The position numbers and the translations under genes are program-made. Positions 59,888 through 64,000 of a stretch of 64,000 bases of DNA are shown in pieces. The DNA is from Anaeromyces robustus (Eukaryota; Neocallimastigomycota; Neocallimastigomycetes; Neocallimastigales; Neocallimastigaceae). The notes under the pieces are model-generated. The model saw nothing but the letters and a program-made list of their open reading frames with translations. It was not told the DNA's origin and did not search any database. Within the stretch, counting starts at the first letter, position 1. Every line of letters begins with the position of its first letter. The stretch covers positions 86,001-150,000 of the forward strand of contig MCFG01000128.1 in assembly GCA_002104895.1 (NCBI GenBank), in the 5' to 3' direction.

Positions 59888-61075
59888 TATTACTTGTAAT
59901 TGCTTCAACTTTAGAGAATATACATAATTTATTTATTTTTAAAGTATTATTATGAACTTTTTCTAAGAGTGCTTCTCTTGGCAAAATACGAATAGGCTCT
60001 TTAAAATCATCACGAATTCTTTTACTATAATATTTTTCAGCGTTAAAATAAGTATAACTACCAACATAAAAAGCAATTTCATAATCTTTTTTTTATTTGA
60101 ATTATAAATGACACAAGATATAATATAAAAATATAGTTAAAAAATATATATATATACATATTAATATATGGAATATATATAAAAAAATTAATTTTTCAAT
60201 TTATAAAATATAATATAAAAATCTTTTTTTTAAAAAGTAAAATTATTGTAAATTTTTATTAAATATAAAAAGTAATTATTTTAAATATAAGAAGTAATTA
60301 TTTAAATTTTTATTAAATATGACAATAATATAAAATTTCTAATTATATATTACCAACATTAAGGCCAGTAAAGAAATTATCAATAAGGTCAAGACTTTTT
60401 AATAATTCTTCTGTAGTTAAACAAATTTGACTTGTTATTTCTTTAAAACCATCATAAATTACACATCCATTAGCACAAATTGTGGGTGAAGGTATTCTTT
60501 TTTGAAATTTATTTTCTAAAGTTTTTTCATAATTCTCATATTCTTCTTTTGTCATAATATTTTCATCAAGTCCTAAATCATCACGAAGCATCAATGTTCC
60601 ATTTATAGACTTTCCTGTAGCTATTACAAAGGGTATATTTGGATATTTTTTTAATATTTTTCTTACTACATCTTTTGTTGTTGAAGAAAGTTTACATTTA
60701 TCATTTAAAATGGTACCGTCAACATCTTTTTTTTTTTTTTATAATTAAATTTATAATAAATGTATTATTATATATTTTTTATTTCGATGGTTATAGTAAA
60801 AAGATAAAAAGAAAGATATATTATGTGTTAATTTTTTTTTTTTTTAGACTAGAATTTTTAAAAATATACACTACTTTATATTTTTCAATTTATTTATTCA
60901 AAAAAAGAATAATAGAAAATCATAAAATTTTAAGTATAAAATGTAATATACATTTCATTATCATTTCATAAACAATAGTATATATTTACTTTATAATATA
61001 TAATAAAATACTATTAAAGATATAACCTGTTACAATAAGTTTAATATCTTCTGGCTTTGGTAAAGATTTATCCAT
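59463..61075 (-). CDS. HAD-superfamily hydrolase, Cof-type (subfamily IIB)
   Basis: Four exons on the minus strand: 61075-61027, 60725-60354, 60085-59894, 59788-59463; 939 nt, 312 aa, in phase. It starts MDKSLPKPEDIKLIVTDVDG. All four HAD motifs are visible: motif I DVDGTIL (about 17), motif II around FVIATGK (about 45), motif III Lys in NKGQGIKLLKKLLD (about 240), motif IV GDGNNDLTMF (about 260). The region between motifs II and III is the type IIB cap (NGCVIYDGFKEITSQ onward). Cof-type enzymes are phosphatases for small sugar or nucleotide phosphates; the substrate here is unknown. The length is slightly above the usual 270. No signal peptide; cytosolic. The tail reads GVAYALEKIFLS, matching the family's end. 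Confidence 0.9.
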
Positions 61076-61768
61076 TATATCTTATATATTATATATATAT
61101 ATTATTATTAAGTTTTTATTAAAAAAAGGAAAAATTATATAATGGATGAATCTTATTATTATCAAGTTTTAATATTTAATTTCAAATAAATTTTATTACC
61201 AATAATTTGATTAATTAAATCATTGGTAAAATAAAAAAAAAAAAAAAATAAAATAATAATAAAAAAAAAAAGATAATCCAATAAAAAAACAAATAATTAT
61301 TAAAGTTCATTTTTATTCATATTTTTATTAATATTTTTATTCTATTTTATTTTATTTTATTTTATTTTATTTTATTTTATTTTATTTTATTTTTTATTTT
61401 ATTATATTATATTATATTATATTTTATTTTATTTTTTTTTTATTTTATTTTATTTTATTTTATTTTATTTTATTATATAATATATAATATATCTATACTA
61501 ATATGTCATAAAAAACATATAAAACTATAGATATATATATATATTTTATTTATTTTATTTTCTATGGCATTAGTAAATATATATTAAAATATTACTAATA
61601 TAATAATAAAAATAATAATAAATATAAATATTTATTATATTAAAAAAAACTTAAATTATTAAATTAATAGATAGATAAAAAGAGTTTTATATTATATTAC
61701 ATGACAATATAGTTTTTTTTTTTTTTTTATACATTTATCTAAAAACTATATATAAAAAAATAAAAATT
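61076..61768. other. Intergenic region with ATTTT array
   Basis: Contains an imperfect ATTTT array (61334-61480) and A/T-rich sequence. The 3' end of the PQ-loop gene lies at its right edge and the start of the HAD gene at its left edge, so it holds the HAD promoter. Confidence 0.6.
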
Positions 61769-61974
61769 TTATTTTCGGGTATTACGTTGAGAATTTGAAC
61801 GTTGTAGTTTTGAATTATAATAATTATTCATATTTGAATGTAAATTGGAAGGTATACGTGGTAATTGTACACTTTTACTACGATTTAAGCTTTTATTATT
61901 ATTATTAGTAGTAGTAGTAGAAGTAGTAATAGCAGTAGTATTACTATTATTAATATTACTAGTATTACCATTTC

Positions 61975-62010
<36 letters not shown>

Positions 62011-63562
62011 TTAATTCCTCTTTCGGGTCAGGTATTGAATCTGAATGAAAACTAATAATACTTCCATAAAGAATGGAAAGATCATTATTTATTGAAGAAT
62101 TATAACTACTGTATGTGAGTATACTACTCTTTCTATGTAATTCATGTTCATTACGTCCCGAATTAATTTTAGCATTTGCATGAGCTTGTCTTTTTATACT
62201 AAGTATAGAATTTATTGGATCATTTTCTTCATTTATATTTATACTAGTATTACTAGTGTTATTAGTATTTGTATTAATATTAGTATTAGTATTGGTATTG
62301 GTATTATTTTGAAGGAAATGATGATTACTAGTTCTTATATTAGCATATTGATAACTTCTAAAACTTTTTAAACTATTATGAAAACTATTTAAAATACTAT
62401 CATTTTCCGGTGGACATTCGTCTTCTTGAATATTTATTTCAAAGTTATTTTTATTATTATTATTTTTATTACTATTTTTATTATTATTATTATTATTATG
62501 AATCACTGAATAAGAAGAGTTTGGTTCTTCATAATAAGGTTTTGAATAATTAGTACTATTAGGCTTAGGATCCATAACAGCTTCATCATAAGCATTTTCA
62601 TGTACAGTACCTTCAGTTAAATAACGCTGATGACTTGGCTTTGCTTCAAATTGTTGATTTGAAATTAGAGATGAAGATGAAGGTGAAGTATAACTATAAC
62701 GATTAAAGTTTGGATAATAATCATTTGGATCTTCATTAAGAAGTCTTCTATGTTCATCTGGTTGGCTTTCACTAAGATAAATACCTTTATTATATTTATA
62801 AAATTGATAGAAAAGGATTAAATCAAAAGAAACTTGTACTAAACCACACAATACAAATTGAATTGGATTTCTAAAATATAAATGATAACCAATTTTACAT
62901 ATATCTCCTGTAAACCATACTAATAAAACTAATTCACTGAAACCTTTTACTGATTGATTACGGAAATTACGAAAAACTTGAAAACCAGGTACAGCGGCTT
63001 CTAAAAAGACACCTAAAAATCCTATTGTTTCAACATATAAAGGTTCTGTCCCAAATGTATATTGACATACTATTAAAACTATAAGTTGAATGGTTAATAT
63101 ACAAAGATAAACAAATATTCCAAGAACTTCTATATCATTATATGGAAAACGACGTTTTATGCGCATTGTTGATTTACTAACAGCTAAAAGCCATAATTGT
63201 ATTGCAAACATTGTAATACCTTGAACAAGAATTGTTACATCAAAACGTTTACAATACCTTTACATGTAATATATTATAATATATATTATTATTTAATTAT
63301 TTTTATTATAATAATTTCATATTAATATTCTTGTATATATATAAGAAAAAATAACTTTTATTTAAATATATTATATATTTATATATATTAATATTTACCA
63401 AAAAAATATCTTAAAAATATTAGAAAGCATAAGACCTCCACATACATGCAATGAAAATCCTTGATTTGAAGTTTTTAATTTTAAATATTGATTAAAATAA
63501 GGACTCACAGGAAAAACTACCATAGAGACCTGTACAATATGTTCAATCCATTTATCTATCAT
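61769..63562 (-). CDS. PQ-loop repeat membrane protein, SLC66A2 (PQLC1)-like
   Basis: Two exons on the minus strand: 63562-63399 and 63257-61769; 1,653 nt, 550 aa. The N-terminal membrane part (1-250) aligns with SLC66A2: VVFPVSPYFNQYL, GFSLHVCGGLMLSNIFKIFF WY, then LYVETIGFLGVFLEAAVPGF, FRNFRNQSVKGFSELVLLVW and NPIQFVLCGLVQVSFDLILF. That gives about seven predicted helices. The C-terminal half is a Ser/Asn-rich cytoplasmic tail of about 300 residues that the animal protein lacks. SLC66A2 is linked to endosomal lipid-scramblase function in yeast (Any1). The two diagnostic PQ dipeptides are replaced: NQY where PQY is expected, and FQVFRN where PQ..RN is expected. So the alignment is clear but the hallmark prolines are gone. 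Start at the first in-frame ATG, MIDKWIEHIVQVS. Confidence 0.82.

Positions 63563-64000
<438 letters not shown>

Noticed and set aside
60639-60971. 110-codon plus-strand frame
   Set aside because: Antisense to exon 2 and intron 1 of the HAD phosphatase on the minus strand.

Overview
The window is eukaryotic nuclear DNA of extreme AT-richness. Genes are split by many short introns (GTA/GTT...AG) and separated by stretches that are almost pure A/T with long AAT, AAAT and ATAAAT microsatellites. Gene content (fungal-type PUF6, NUF2, uridine kinase, a WD40/DUF2415-like protein, Asn-rich tracts) together with a cilium-linked FAM227-type gene points to a flagellated early-diverging fungus. The base composition fits anaerobic gut fungi (Neocallimastigomycota) best. 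The lineage is an inference; no rRNA or marker search was possible.

Layout, left to right. 1-1189: N-terminal exons of an ABC-transporter ATPase on the minus strand, running off the left edge through an AAT microsatellite. 2944-6181 (-): FAM227-like protein. 7646-8823 (-): secreted/membrane Cys-rich protein. 10435-12589 (-): WD40 protein. 15139-18349 (+): NELF-C/D (TH1). 19637-21524 (+): unknown protein with a 6-nt exon. 22147-25068 (+): PUF6. 25943-29302 (+): uridine kinase with a degenerate UPRT domain, 20 exons. 29846-30366: two tandem copies of a hairpin-rich element that may be a small RNA. 31819-37658 (+): F-BAR/PH/C2/RasGAP protein. 38404-41235 (-): kaptin (KICSTOR subunit), head-to-head with NUF2 (41793-44149, +). 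44895-45872 (-): intronless basic-secretory-protein-type metallopeptidase. 46200-54288: gene-poor region with two decayed ankyrin-repeat fragments, a strong palindrome pair and one small membrane protein with PY motifs. 54289-57660 (+): Hsp70-like ATPase fused to an SH3 domain. 59463-61075 (-): Cof-type HAD phosphatase. 61769-63562 (-): PQ-loop (SLC66A2-like) membrane protein.

There is no operon logic; the genes are independent housekeeping or regulatory units. Three themes recur: regulatory complexes usually discussed in animals (NELF, KICSTOR) present in a probable fungus, signalling proteins with unusual domain fusions, and very small exons. The hand-built exon models of NELF-C/D, the unknown gene, PUF6, NUF2, Hsp70-SH3, the HAD phosphatase, the PQ-loop protein, the WD40 protein and the Cys-rich protein all sum to multiples of three, which supports them. 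No tRNA, rRNA, transposase, reverse transcriptase or CRISPR array was found.
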